Assembly: GCA_945957365.1 (NCBI GenBank)
Contig: CAMFKI010000014.1
Coordinates: forward strand, 21,318 to 85,317
Direction of reading: 5' to 3'
Length of the DNA stretch: 64,000 nt
DNA from: an uncultured Alphaproteobacteria bacterium
GTDB taxonomy: Bacteria > Pseudomonadota > Alphaproteobacteria > Rhizobiales > Aestuariivirgaceae
In this document: positions 37,576-46,313 of the stretch, piece by piece
Numbering within the stretch: the stretch's first letter is position 1
Layout of the letters: each line of letters begins with the position of its first letter
The notes under the pieces: generated by a model
Told to the model about the DNA's origin: nothing
What the model saw: only the letters and a program-made list of their open reading frames with translations
The model's database searches: none
Position numbers and translations under genes: made by a program

Positions 37576-37600
37576 CATGCGGGGGTGCGTTCCTCGCATG
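37576..37600 (+). other. Hairpin between the RNase T2 gene and mgsA
   Basis: CATGCGGGG and CCTCGCATG can pair over 9 bases (one G-T) around a 7-base loop, 3 bases after the RNase T2 stop. An AT-rich run AAATAAATATT follows, but there is no clean T tract. It may be a weak terminator or a processing site. Confidence 0.45.
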
Positions 37601-37679
37601 AAATAAATATTCCTCTGAGTTGAAATGTTGGCCGAGGCCTGCTAGTTTCTCCAGCATCGTTGCTGAAGGAGAACGGGCC

Positions 37680-38582
37680 ATGTGTGGCATTGTCGGACTC
37701 TATCTCAAGAACCCCAAGCTGCAGCCGCAGCTCGGCGCGATGTTCAAGCCCATGCTGATCGAGATGACGAACCGCGGACCCGACTCCGCCGGCGTCGCCG
37801 TCTACCGCAATCCGGTCAAGGACAACGAGGTGAAGTTCTCGCTGGCCCATGACGACAAGAACTACAACTGGCGCCATGTCGAGGGCGGCCTCGAAGAGGG
37901 GCTGAACTGCGAGGCCTCGATCGAGCAGGTGGGCAGCCACTGCATCCTCGTCACCACGGCCAAGGAAGACGACGTGGTGAAGTGGCTCAAGGCCAATGCG
38001 CCGGGCGTGCGCGTGGTGGGCTCCGGCCACACCGTCGAGATTTTCAAGGAAACCGGCCTGCCGGAGAAGGTCTATGAGCGCTTCGACCTCGCCAGCGCCT
38101 CCGGCACCCACATCATCGGCCACACCCGCATGGCCACCGAGAGCGCAGTGACCACCGCGGGTTCGCATCCCTTCGCCACGGGAGCGGATCTCTGCCTCGT
38201 GCACAATGGCTCGCTGTCGAACCACAATCGTCTGCGCGAGAACCTGAAGCGCGAGGGCATGGAGTTCCAGACCGAGAACGACACCGAGGTCGCCGCCGCC
38301 TACATGACGTGGAAGCTGCGCAACGGCGCTTCGCTCAAGGAAGCGCTCGAGGACGGCCTCAAGGACCTCGACGGCTTCTACACCTTCCTCGTCGGCACGG
38401 CGGATGGCTTCGCGGTCGTGCGCGATCCCATCGCCTGCAAGCATGCGGTGATGGCCGAGACCGACGACTGGGTGGCCATGGCCACCGAATGGCGCGCCAT
38501 CGCGCATCTTCCGGGTGCGGACAATGCCCGCGTCTGGGAGCCGGAGCCCTCGACCATCTACACCTGGGGCGGCACCGCCTGA
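37680..38582 (+). CDS. mgsA: N-methylglutamate synthase subunit A (class II glutamine amidotransferase; GlxB-like)
   Basis: A 300-residue protein. ATG 37680 is fixed by the invariant N-terminal Cys2 nucleophile (MCGIVGLYL) and an AAGGAGAA ribosome site. NRGPDSAGVAVYR and GHTRMATESAV are the class II glutamine amidotransferase blocks. Together with the next two genes it forms the three-subunit N-methylglutamate synthase (also annotated glxBCD), a split relative of glutamate synthase that forms N-methylglutamate from gamma-glutamylmethylamide. The function depends on the presence of gmaS and mgdABCD nearby, which is the case here. Confidence 0.88.
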   Translation: MCGIVGLYLKNPKLQPQLGAMFKPMLIEMTNRGPDSAGVAVYRNPVKDNEVKFSLAHDDKNYNWRHVEGGLEEGLNCEASIEQVGSHCILVTTAKEDDVVKWLKANAPGVRVVGSGHTVEIFKETGLPEKVYERFDLASASGTHIIGHTRMATESAVTTAGSHPFATGADLCLVHNGSLSNHNRLRENLKREGMEFQTENDTEVAAAYMTWKLRNGASLKEALEDGLKDLDGFYTFLVGTADGFAVVRDPIACKHAVMAETDDWVAMATEWRAIAHLPGADNARVWEPEPSTIYTWGGTA

Positions 38583-38701
38583 TCAGGCAATCGAACTTCG
38601 CCGGGGCCACACCTCCTCCGCAGGCTCCGGCGTCCTTCCACCTCCCTCGCTCCCGCTCTCCACAAGACGGGACGAGCCTCACCGGGACGGAAATCAACAG
38701 C

Positions 38702-39385
38702 ATGCATGAACTGGACCTCAAGGCCCTCGGCGTCACCGCCATCAACCAGAAACTCTACAACATCCCGCGCGACTCGAACGAGCGCCACTGGGTGATCAGG
38801 AACCCGATGGGCCAGCACGCCATCGCCTGCGGTGTCGATGGTCCGCTCACCATCGACATCATGGGCCATGTCGGCTTCTACTGCGGCGGCATGAACAAGG
38901 AAGCCGAGATTACCATTCACGGCCATGCCGGCGTCGGCGTCGCCGAGAACATGATGTCGGGTGTCGTCTGGGTGAAGGGCAATGCCTCCGAATCCGCCGG
39001 CGCCACCGCCAATGGCGGCCTCCTCGTCATCGAGGGCGATGCCTCCTCGCGCTGCGGCATCTCGATGAAGGGTGTCGACATCGTGGTGGGCGGCTCGGTC
39101 GGCCACATGTCGGCCTTCATGGCGCAGCGCGGCAACCTCGTGGTTTGTGGCGATGCCGGCGAGGCGCTGGGCGACTCGATCTACGAGGCCCGCCTCTACG
39201 TGAAGGGCCGCGCCGACAATCTGGGCTCCGACTGCATCGAGAAGGAGATGCGCCAGGAGCATCTCGACGATCTCGCCAAGCTGCTCGAGCGCGCCAAGAT
39301 GAATCACAAGCCCGAGCATTTCCGCCGCTACGGCTCTGCCCGCAAGCTCTATAACTTCAACGTCGACCACGCCGACGCTTACTGA
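38702..39385 (+). CDS. mgsB: N-methylglutamate synthase subunit B (GXGXG beta-helix; GlxC-like)
   Basis: A 227-residue protein from ATG 38702; a longer upstream frame is a shadow of mgsA. It consists of repeated glycine-rich turns (GHAGVGVAENMMSG, VVWVKGNASESAG, LLVIEGDASSRCG, IVVGGSVGHMSAF, LVVCGDAGEALGD), the right-handed beta-helix that forms the C-terminal domain of glutamate synthase large subunits. In MGS this subunit holds the other two together. It lies 14 bases before mgsC and 119 bases after mgsA. Confidence 0.88.
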   Translation: MHELDLKALGVTAINQKLYNIPRDSNERHWVIRNPMGQHAIACGVDGPLTIDIMGHVGFYCGGMNKEAEITIHGHAGVGVAENMMSGVVWVKGNASESAGATANGGLLVIEGDASSRCGISMKGVDIVVGGSVGHMSAFMAQRGNLVVCGDAGEALGDSIYEARLYVKGRADNLGSDCIEKEMRQEHLDDLAKLLERAKMNHKPEHFRRYGSARKLYNFNVDHADAY

Positions 39386-39399
39386 GGAACGATCAGACC

Positions 39400-40728
39400 A
39401 TGGACATCAACGTTCCACGCACCCCGCCGCGCAAGTCCGCAACCTTCGACGACTACACGCTCGCAGAAATCCGCCGTGCCGCCGCAACCGGCATCTATGA
39501 CATCCGCGGCGCCGGCACCAAGCGCAAGGTTCCGCATTTCGACGACCTCTTGTTCCTCGGCGCCTCGATCTCGCGCTATCCGCTCGAAGGCTACCGCGAG
39601 AAGTGCGGCACCGACGTGGTGCTGGGCTCGCGCTTCGCCAAGAAGCCCTTGGAACTCAAGATCCCCATCACCATCGCCGGCATGAGCTTCGGCTCGCTCT
39701 CCGCCCAGGCCAAGGAAGCCTTGGGCCGCGGCGCCTCGATGGCCGGCACCTCGACCACCACCGGCGACGGCGGCATGACGCCGGAAGAGCGCGGCCAGTC
39801 GCGCCATCTCGTCTACCAGTACCTGCCCTCGCGCTACGGCATGAACCCGGATGACCTGCGCAAGGCCGATGCCATCGAAGTCGTGGTCGGCCAGGGTGCC
39901 AAGCCCGGCGGCGGCGGCATGCTGCTCGGCCAGAAGATATCCGATCGCGTGGCTGCGATGCGCTGCCTGCCAAAGGGCATCGACCAACGCTCCGCCTGCC
40001 GCCATCCGGACTGGACGGGGCCGGATGATCTCGAGATCAAAATTCACGAACTGCGCGAAATCACCTCATGGGAAAAGCCGATCTACGTGAAGGTCGGCGG
40101 CACGCGTCCCTATTACGACGTGGCGCTCGCGGTGAAGGCCGGTGCCGACGTCGTGGTGCTCGACGGCATGCAGGGCGGCACGGCCGCCACGCAGGACGTG
40201 TTCATCGAGCATGTGGGCCTGCCGACGCTTGCCTGCCTGCGCCCCGCGGTGAAGGCGCTGCAGGATTTGGGCATGCATCGCAAGGTGCAACTTATCATCT
40301 CCGGCGGCATCCGTTCCGGCGCCGACGTGGCCAAGGCGCTGGCGCTCGGTGCTGATGCCGTGGCCATCGGCACGGCGGCGCTGGTTGCGCTGGGCGACAA
40401 TGATCCGCGCCACGAGGAGGAATATCGCGCGCTCGGCACCACGGCCGGTGCTTACGACGACTGGCACGAGGGTCGCGATCCCGCGGGCATCACCACCCAG
40501 GACCCGGTTCTCGCCGCGCGTCTCGACCCCGTCAAGGCGGGCCGCCGCCTGTCCAACTACCTGAAGGTCATGACGCTAGAAGCGCAGACGGTGGCTCGCG
40601 CCTGCGGCAAGAGCCATCTGCATAACCTGGAGCCCGAGGATCTTTGCGCACTGACGGTGGAAGCTGCGGCAATGGCGCAGGTGCCCCTTGCAGGAACAAG
40701 CTGGATTCCGGGACGCGGCGGATACTAG
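39400..40728 (+). CDS. mgsC: N-methylglutamate synthase subunit C (FMN-binding glutamate synthase-like; GlxD-like)
   Basis: A 442-residue protein matching the FMN-binding central domain of glutamate synthase: ITIAGMSFGSLSAQAKEALGRGA, GDGGMTPEERG, VVGQGAKPGGGG with MRCLPKGIDQ, then VVLDGMQGGTAATQD and ISGGIRSGADVAKALALGADAVAIGTAAL. It carries the site where the synthase reaction on the transferred group occurs. The three-gene order A-B-C and spacing match known mgs loci. A 12-base-pair stem-loop separates it from gmaS. Confidence 0.9.
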   Translation: MDINVPRTPPRKSATFDDYTLAEIRRAAATGIYDIRGAGTKRKVPHFDDLLFLGASISRYPLEGYREKCGTDVVLGSRFAKKPLELKIPITIAGMSFGSLSAQAKEALGRGASMAGTSTTTGDGGMTPEERGQSRHLVYQYLPSRYGMNPDDLRKADAIEVVVGQGAKPGGGGMLLGQKISDRVAAMRCLPKGIDQRSACRHPDWTGPDDLEIKIHELREITSWEKPIYVKVGGTRPYYDVALAVKAGADVVVLDGMQGGTAATQDVFIEHVGLPTLACLRPAVKALQDLGMHRKVQLIISGGIRSGADVAKALALGADAVAIGTAALVALGDNDPRHEEEYRALGTTAGAYDDWHEGRDPAGITTQDPVLAARLDPVKAGRRLSNYLKVMTLEAQTVARACGKSHLHNLEPEDLCALTVEAAAMAQVPLAGTSWIPGRGGY

Positions 40729-40747
40729 TATCGTGACTGATGACTTT

Positions 40748-40776
40748 CCCCGGTTTCCTCACTAAGGAAGCCGGGG
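40748..40776 (+). other. Strong stem-loop between mgsC and gmaS
   Basis: CCCCGGTTTCCT and AGGAAGCCGGGG pair over all 12 positions (one G-T) with loop CACTA. No T tract follows, so it is not a classical terminator. It could set an mRNA end or protect the upstream message, giving mgs and gmaS different levels. Confidence 0.6.
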
Positions 40777-40818
40777 TCCAACAAGACAAACAAAAACGAC
40801 ACGGGAGTGATACGGACC

Positions 40819-42123
40819 ATGGGCGATCTCGCCGCATATGCCAAGAAAAACGGCATCAAATTCTTTCTCTTCAATTTCACCGACCTCTTCGGCGTGCAGC
40901 GCGCCAAGCTCGTTCCGGCGGAAGCAGCAAGCCGCATGCAGAAGGCCGGTGCGGGCTTTGCAGGCTTCGCGACCTGGCTCGACCAGACGCCCGCGCATCC
41001 CGATATCCTGGTGATGCCCGACACCAATTCGATCATCCCGCTGCCGTGGCGCCCCGAGGTGGCATGGGTCGCGGGCGAACCGTGGATGAACGGCGAGCCG
41101 CTCGCCCAGGCGCCGCGCGTCGTGCTGCGGAAGCTCACCGAGCACTATGGCAAGAACAACATGAAACTCATGGCCGGTGTCGAGCCCGAGTTTCATCTGA
41201 TCAACGCCGATGGCTCGGCCGTTTCCGACAATCGCGATACGGCGGAGAAGCCGTGCTACGACCAGGCAGCGATCATGCGCCGCCTCGATGTCATCGCCGA
41301 GATCTGCAGCACGATGACGACGCTCGGCTGGGGCCCTTATCAGAACGACCATGAGGATGCGAACGGCCAGTTCGAGATCAACTGGAACTTCTCCGACGCG
41401 CTCACCACCGCCGACCAGGTGGCCTTCTTCAAGTTCATGGTGAAGTCGATCGCCGAGAAGCATGGCCTGCGCGCCACCTTCATGCCGAAGCCCTTCATCA
41501 ATCTCACCGGCAACGGCTGCCATGTGCATCTCTCGGTGTGGACCAACGACGGCAAGAAGAACCTGTTCGAGGATGACAAGGGCGAACTCGGCGTTTCCAA
41601 GCTCGGCTATCACTTCCTCGGCGGCCTGATGCATCACGCCGCCGCCATGTGCGCCATCACCAACCCCACGGTGAACAGCTACAAGCGCATCAACGCCCCG
41701 CGCACCATCTCGGGCGCCACCTGGTCGCCGTCGTCGATCACCTATGGCGGCAACAACCGCACCCACATGGTGCGCATCCCCGACTCGGGCCGTGCCGAGT
41801 ACCGCCTGCCGGACTGCTCCGCCAACCCCTATCTGCTGCTGGCCTCCATTCTCGTCGCCGGCATGCACGGGGTGGAAAAGCAGATGGACCCGGGCAAGCG
41901 CCTCGACATCGACATGTATGCCGAGGGCCACACCATCAAGAACGCCAAGAAGCTGCCGCTGAACCTGCTCGACGCGCTCAGGAACTTCGAGCAGGACAGC
42001 TACCTGCAGGAGATGCTCGGCAAGGAAGTCTCCGCCGGCTATCTCAAGCTCAAGCACAATGAGTGGAACAACTACTGCCGTCACCTGACGCAGTGGGAAC
42101 GCGACACCACGCTCGACTGCTGA
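40819..42123 (+). CDS. gmaS: Gamma-glutamylmethylamide synthetase / type III-like glutamine synthetase (GlnT-like)
   Basis: A 434-residue glutamine-synthetase-fold protein; ATG 40819 was preferred over GTG 40807. Metal and substrate blocks are visible: GVEPEFHLI (the E of the ExE site), NDHEDANGQFEINW, GNGCHVHLSVW and NNRTHMVRIPDSGRAEYRLPD. The length and pattern match the GmaS/GlnT branch, which ligates methylamine to glutamate using ATP to give gamma-glutamylmethylamide. True glutamine synthetase activity is the alternative, but the mgs and mgd genes argue for GmaS. A strong terminator follows. Confidence 0.88.
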   Translation: MGDLAAYAKKNGIKFFLFNFTDLFGVQRAKLVPAEAASRMQKAGAGFAGFATWLDQTPAHPDILVMPDTNSIIPLPWRPEVAWVAGEPWMNGEPLAQAPRVVLRKLTEHYGKNNMKLMAGVEPEFHLINADGSAVSDNRDTAEKPCYDQAAIMRRLDVIAEICSTMTTLGWGPYQNDHEDANGQFEINWNFSDALTTADQVAFFKFMVKSIAEKHGLRATFMPKPFINLTGNGCHVHLSVWTNDGKKNLFEDDKGELGVSKLGYHFLGGLMHHAAAMCAITNPTVNSYKRINAPRTISGATWSPSSITYGGNNRTHMVRIPDSGRAEYRLPDCSANPYLLLASILVAGMHGVEKQMDPGKRLDIDMYAEGHTIKNAKKLPLNLLDALRNFEQDSYLQEMLGKEVSAGYLKLKHNEWNNYCRHLTQWERDTTLDC

Positions 42124-42151
42124 TCGCCGCGCGCCAGCGAAGCGAATTGCG

Positions 42152-42186
42152 AAACCCGGTGCGAGCTTCTCGCGCCGGGTTTTTTG
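42152..42186 (+). terminator. Rho-independent terminator after gmaS
   Basis: AAACCCGGTGCGAG and CTCGCGCCGGGTTT form a 14-base-pair stem (one T-G pair) with the 3-base loop CTT, and the second arm runs into a T tract. It closes the mgsABC-gmaS transcription unit and separates it from the P450 cassette. Confidence 0.9.
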
Positions 42187-42274
42187 CCGTGCATGCGAGC
42201 CGGCGTGCGGTTCGCAACCAGTCGAGCGTTGACAGCCTATGCGATACGCCGTTTACCGGACGTGTGGGGCAGCG

Positions 42275-43315
42275 ATGACAGATTTTCTGATCCAGAAGAC
42301 GACGGACCGAGGCCGCCTCTATCACCGCGCGCCCGGCATCCGGTATTCGCAGGAACTCAATCGCTGGTTGGTGACTTCACCCGAACTCATTCGCCAGGCG
42401 ATGTATGACGATGCCTTCGCGGTGCCGGACTACGACCTCTCGGCGGTGACGCAGAAGCTCGGCGTCGATCTGGGTTTCCTCAACGAGCTGCGCGCATGGT
42501 TTCCGCTGGCGGCCGAGGGCGAGGCGCACCGGGCGCTGCGCGAAAAATTCGCCCGCCACATCGCCCAGCAGACGCCGCTCGCGCTGGCCGAACTCTCGGC
42601 CGAACTGGCAAGCCGCCGCACCTATCTCGACGGCGTTCCGGCCGGCGAAACCTTCTGCTTTTATGCAGAGGTGCTGCGGCCCGCCCTGATGCGCGCCGTC
42701 TGCGGGCTGGCCAACACCGCGCTGCCGACCCATCTTCCGCTCGATACCATCCCGCAGTTCTTCGACGACGCCATTTCGCCGCGCCGCCGTCAGCGCATCA
42801 ATGCGCTGGGACAGGAGATTTTCGATCACCTGCCGCAGGACTGGAGCAGCGATCAGAAATATCTGAGCTGCGCCATCATCGCGCTGAGCGCCAACACGCT
42901 GCTGGGTTCGGTGAGCCTGACGTTTCTCGAGGCGCTCGGCGCCTCGCCATCGAAGGTGATGTCCGAAGTGGCGTGGGGCAGCGAGCTCATGCGCACCGGT
43001 CTGGCGCTGATCGAAAAGCGCACGGTTCGCGACACCGTACTGGGGGGCGTGCCACTGCCAAGCGGCAGCCGGGTCAGGCTGTTCATCGAATCCGAGGGTG
43101 TGCTGCCCGGCGGAGGCTATGCCTACAGTGACCTGTTCTTCGCCGTCGGCAGCCATCGCTGCGTGGGCATGAGCGTCAGCCGCCAGGCATGGGCAAGGAT
43201 TGCCGCCTTCCTCGCAACCATCGACCGGCCGCTCAGCGTGCTCGAGGTGACCGAGCGCACGGGCGATTACGTCTTCAACTATCCGGATTTGATAAGGGTG
43301 CGTTTCGATGGCTGA
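42275..43315 (+). CDS. Cytochrome P450-like protein, short and divergent
   Basis: A 346-residue protein from ATG 42275; an in-frame ATG at 42239 is possible. FFAVGSHRCVGMSV contains the heme loop FxxGxHxCxG with the cysteine ligand. EAHRALREKFARHI matches the helix C region, and ELMR is a probable ExxR. The I-helix stretch LSANTLLG keeps the threonine of AGx(D/E)T but has Asn in place of the acid, and the protein is about 50 residues shorter than usual. An acyl-carrier-protein gene overlaps its end by 8 bases, which suggests a carrier-bound substrate. No dedicated redox partner is seen. Substrate unknown. Confidence 0.8.
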   Translation: MTDFLIQKTTDRGRLYHRAPGIRYSQELNRWLVTSPELIRQAMYDDAFAVPDYDLSAVTQKLGVDLGFLNELRAWFPLAAEGEAHRALREKFARHIAQQTPLALAELSAELASRRTYLDGVPAGETFCFYAEVLRPALMRAVCGLANTALPTHLPLDTIPQFFDDAISPRRRQRINALGQEIFDHLPQDWSSDQKYLSCAIIALSANTLLGSVSLTFLEALGASPSKVMSEVAWGSELMRTGLALIEKRTVRDTVLGGVPLPSGSRVRLFIESEGVLPGGGYAYSDLFFAVGSHRCVGMSVSRQAWARIAAFLATIDRPLSVLEVTERTGDYVFNYPDLIRVRFDG

Positions 43316-43556
43316 TGGTTTGGATTCGGTGCTGCAGGTGATCGCGACGGTAAAGTCGGGGCTTGCGGATCAGCTCACGGCCGACAGCCGGATCGAGGAT
43401 CTGAGGCTCGACAGCCTCGATGAAGTCGAGATCCTGATGGCGCTGGAAGACGCGCATGACATCGAGATCGATCAGGCGCAGGTCAAGTCCTGCGCCACGC
43501 TCGGCGACCTCGGGCACCTCGTCGATGTGCAGAAAGGCCGCAAGGCGGGAGCCTAG
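43308..43556 (+). CDS. Acyl carrier protein
   Basis: An 82-residue acidic protein. The phosphopantetheine site is the serine in LRLDSLDEVEILMALE (about residues 27-42), with normal ACP helix spacing. It is not the housekeeping acpP, which sits among fatty-acid genes. Its ATG overlaps the P450 gene by 8 bases and it ends 2 bases before the cyclase gene. A tight P450-ACP pair resembles systems in which a P450 oxidises an acyl or aminoacyl group held on the carrier. No loading ligase is adjacent; the AMP ligase at 29-31 kb is far away. Confidence 0.88.
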   Translation: MADGLDSVLQVIATVKSGLADQLTADSRIEDLRLDSLDEVEILMALEDAHDIEIDQAQVKSCATLGDLGHLVDVQKGRKAGA

Positions 43557-43558
43557 CC

Positions 43559-44374
43559 ATGTGCGACTGCAGCATCATCGAAAGCATCAAATCGCGATAC
43601 CGCTCGCGGCGCGCGCTGCTCACGCGCTCCGCCATGGCCGGGGCCGGCGCGCTCGCGGCCGGGCTGGCCGCGGGACGGCAGTCGGCGGCGCAGGCCACCG
43701 GCGAGGTGATCGACCTCACCCATGCCTATGATCGCCACTTCCCGACCTTTCACGGGCGGCCCGGCTTCGCGGCGCAGAAGATGGCCGACTACCAGCGCGA
43801 CGGCTACACCGCCTTCCAGCTGCTGATCGACGAACACACCGGAACCCACGTCGATGCGCCGCTGCATTTCACCGAGGCGGGCACGCCGGTCGATGGACTG
43901 CCGCCGCAGAAACTCGTCTGCCCGCTCTGCGTCATCGACATTTCCGCAAAAGCCAAGGACGATCCCAACGCCAGCGTGGACGTGTCCGATATCGAGGCCT
44001 GGACGTCGCGCCACGGCGCCATTCCGAAGGGCGCTTGCGTTGCCATGCTGTCGGGCTGGTCGGCGAAGCTGGGCGATCCCTCCTATCGCAACGATCCCGA
44101 TGGCAATCTCGCCTTCCCGGGCTTCTCGCGTGAAGCCGCGGAAATGCTGGTGGAGATGGATGCGGCGGCGCTCGGCGTCGACACCCTGTCGCTCGACACC
44201 GGCAACACGCAGGATTTCGGCGCCCACAATGCCTGGCTCCCCACCGGGCGCTATGGCATCGAAAGCCTCAACAACCTCGACAAGCTGCCGCCGAAGGGCG
44301 CCACGGTCTTCGTCGGCGCGCCGAAACATGCCGGCGGATCAGGCGGGCCGGCCCGGGTCCTGGCCCTGCTGTGA
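43559..44374 (+). CDS. Cyclase/kynurenine-formamidase-like metal hydrolase with Tat signal
   Basis: A 271-residue protein. The N-terminus has SRRALLTRS followed by a hydrophobic alanine/glycine run, a twin-arginine export signal, so the mature enzyme is probably periplasmic. HTGTHVDAPLHF (about residues 98-109) is the metal-binding motif of the cyclase / N-formylkynurenine formamidase family. DTLSLDTGNTQDF and the late NLDKLPPKGATVFVGAPK are also family blocks. It follows the ACP gene by 2 bases and reads as the last gene of the P450-ACP cassette. A role in hydrolysing or ring-closing the exported product is guesswork. The 3' end overlaps the convergent hydrolase gene by 36 bases. Confidence 0.87.
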   Translation: MCDCSIIESIKSRYRSRRALLTRSAMAGAGALAAGLAAGRQSAAQATGEVIDLTHAYDRHFPTFHGRPGFAAQKMADYQRDGYTAFQLLIDEHTGTHVDAPLHFTEAGTPVDGLPPQKLVCPLCVIDISAKAKDDPNASVDVSDIEAWTSRHGAIPKGACVAMLSGWSAKLGDPSYRNDPDGNLAFPGFSREAAEMLVEMDAAALGVDTLSLDTGNTQDFGAHNAWLPTGRYGIESLNNLDKLPPKGATVFVGAPKHAGGSGGPARVLALL

Positions 44375-45319
44375 AGTCCTGAGGCCCTCGAGCAGCTGCT
44401 CGAAGGGTTCGAGAAAGCTGCCGTCGCCGATCAGCTGAAGGGTCACTTCGTGGGCGCTGTCGGCGTGGCAGGTCAGTTCCACCGTGGGGCAGTCGACGAG
44501 ATGCACGGCGTGCGCGCGGTCGACCACGTCATTCTTGCCGAAGAACAGCTTGCAGGGCGTGGCTTCGGGGTTTCCCTCCAGACGCGTCCGAAGATCGAGG
44601 AAGTCGCCCGGCGCCACGCGTTCGCGCAGGCGGGCATAGTATTTCGGCAGCGGCAGCCCGGAATTCTCCGAGAGGTCGGTGCACACCGCATAGCCCACGT
44701 AGCCGGCATACCGCCGCGCCGTTGCAAGATGCAGGGCGGCATAGCCGCCGGAGGAAAATCCCGTCACGATCGTCTGCCGGATACCCTGCGCCGCGAGCAG
44801 GTCCGCCACCGCTCGCGGGAGGTCGCCAAGGCTGCTGGCCAGCCCCTCCACGCCGTTGAAATAGGCGAACTCGCTATTGTCCTTGAGAAACAGCCGCGCC
44901 ACGCCGAGCTGCGCCAGAAAGGCGTCGAGCACGATGTTGGAAACGCCAAAATTGTTGAACTTCGTGGTGAAGATCACCACCGCCTTGTCATTGCGGAACG
45001 AGCCCGGCCGGAAGACATAGCCCGACTTTTCCAGCAGCCGCAGGCTCGCCTTCTGGTCGGACTGGATCATCGTCAGAAGCGGAAGGGACTGGATGACGCC
45101 ATGCCGCCGCCTCAGCTGGAGCAGATATTCGCCCGCTGAGGCCGAGCGCATGTCAGTGCGCAGCCGGTCCACCAGCGCGCCGGCATGGGCAAAACCGTGA
45201 TGAACCAGCTGCGTTGCAAGAAACAGCGCGTCACGTGCCCCAAGGCTCGGCTCACGCGACAGCCGCTGGATCAGCGCGATCTGCTCGAGCGAGTGATATT
45301 CGCTGTTGTCCGGAAGCAT
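44339..45319 (-). CDS. Alpha/beta-hydrolase-fold protein of unknown substrate
   Basis: A 326-residue protein from ATG 45319. After ~110 N-terminal residues that I do not recognise, VVIFTTKFNNFG begins an alpha/beta-hydrolase-like core. GFSSGGYAALHLA (about 193-205) is the nucleophile elbow, FFGKNDVVDRAHA holds the probable acid, and HEVTLQLIG the probable histidine. No signal peptide is visible. It lies opposite the P450-ACP-cyclase genes and overlaps the cyclase end, so joint function is possible but not shown. Confidence 0.7.
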   Translation of the reverse strand: MLPDNSEYHSLEQIALIQRLSREPSLGARDALFLATQLVHHGFAHAGALVDRLRTDMRSASAGEYLLQLRRRHGVIQSLPLLTMIQSDQKASLRLLEKSGYVFRPGSFRNDKAVVIFTTKFNNFGVSNIVLDAFLAQLGVARLFLKDNSEFAYFNGVEGLASSLGDLPRAVADLLAAQGIRQTIVTGFSSGGYAALHLATARRYAGYVGYAVCTDLSENSGLPLPKYYARLRERVAPGDFLDLRTRLEGNPEATPCKLFFGKNDVVDRAHAVHLVDCPTVELTCHADSAHEVTLQLIGDGSFLEPFEQLLEGLRTSQQGQDPGRPA

Positions 45320-45445
45320 CACTTGCTATCGCGCATCCCGGCCGGTGCGGCAAGACACTTGGACAGGCTGGCGTGACGTTGCGTGCGCCGCCCGCCACAC
45401 CAGGTTGCGGCGGGCTTGCGCAGGAGTTGAAAGTGATGTGCGGCT

Positions 45446-46276
45446 TCAGCTCAGCACGGCCTTGTTGTCCACGGCATAGTCGCGCAGGCTTCGCGCCGCG
45501 CGGCCCGTCAGAGCCTCGACGTCCCCGGTGACGGCGGCGGTCCAGCCCTCGCGCACGGGATAGAAGATCGAACCGAGGAACGCGGCATAATCGGCGCCAA
45601 CGCCCGCACCCGTCAGCATGGCGACGAAGGCGTCCGTGGTGATCGGCTGATAGGCGATCTTGCGGCCAAGCACGGTGGAGAGAACCTCCGCCGCCTCGCC
45701 ATAGGAAAGTGCCGCGGGACCGGTGAGGTTGAAGGCCTTGCCGTCATGGCGCGCCGAGGTGAGAGCGGCAGCGGCGCTGGCCGCGATGTCGCGCACGTCG
45801 ATGAAGGAGGATTTTCCCTCGGCCGCGGGGACCGCGATCAGGCCATGGTCGATCCCGGCCTTCCAGAAGATGTGGAAGTTGTCGGCAAACCAGTTGGGCC
45901 GCAGGATCACGTAGGGAACGCCGGAGGTCTCGATGGCGAGTTCCACCTGGCGATAGGGGATGGAGTCGTCGGCATCGACGCCGAAGACGCTCTGGAACAC
46001 GATCTTCACCTTGCGCGCTGCCGCCGCGGCGACGATCGGCATGAGCAGGCCCTTGGCATCGACATAGCCCGTGGGCAGCAGCAGGTAGAGCCGGTCCACA
46101 TCCTGGAACAGCGTGTCGAAATCGGGTTTCAGCACGTCGAAGACCACTCCTTCCGCACCTTCCACCGGCTTGCCGGTGCGCGAGGCGGCCTTCACCGTCT
46201 CGCCGCGTGCGACGAGTTCCTTGACGAGCGGCCGGCCGACATGGCCCGTGGCTCCGAGAACGAGAATTTTCGACAT
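45446..46276 (-). CDS. NmrA-like NAD(P)-binding oxidoreductase
   Basis: A 276-residue atypical SDR. The N-terminus KILVLGATGHVGRPLV (3-18) is the NmrA/QOR2-type cofactor loop GxxGxxG. YVILRPNWFADNF and the C-terminal PLSYGEAAEVLSTVLG-like region (here AALSYGEAAEVLS) are typical of azoreductase/quinone reductase 2-like proteins. Such genes are often controlled by an adjacent HxlR regulator that senses electrophiles or quinones. That is the arrangement here: divergent from hxlR, with palindromes in the gap. Confidence 0.85.
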   Translation of the reverse strand: MSKILVLGATGHVGRPLVKELVARGETVKAASRTGKPVEGAEGVVFDVLKPDFDTLFQDVDRLYLLLPTGYVDAKGLLMPIVAAAAARKVKIVFQSVFGVDADDSIPYRQVELAIETSGVPYVILRPNWFADNFHIFWKAGIDHGLIAVPAAEGKSSFIDVRDIAASAAAALTSARHDGKAFNLTGPAALSYGEAAEVLSTVLGRKIAYQPITTDAFVAMLTGAGVGADYAAFLGSIFYPVREGWTAAVTGDVEALTGRAARSLRDYAVDNKAVLS

Positions 46277-46313
46277 GGTATGGTTCCTTCGTGGCGGGTT
46301 GGTTGATCTCTAT

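Noticed and set aside
37680..40728. Reading mgsABC as a split glutamate synthase
   Set aside because: There is no small NADPH-dependent GltD subunit, and the three-part architecture next to gmaS matches N-methylglutamate synthase.
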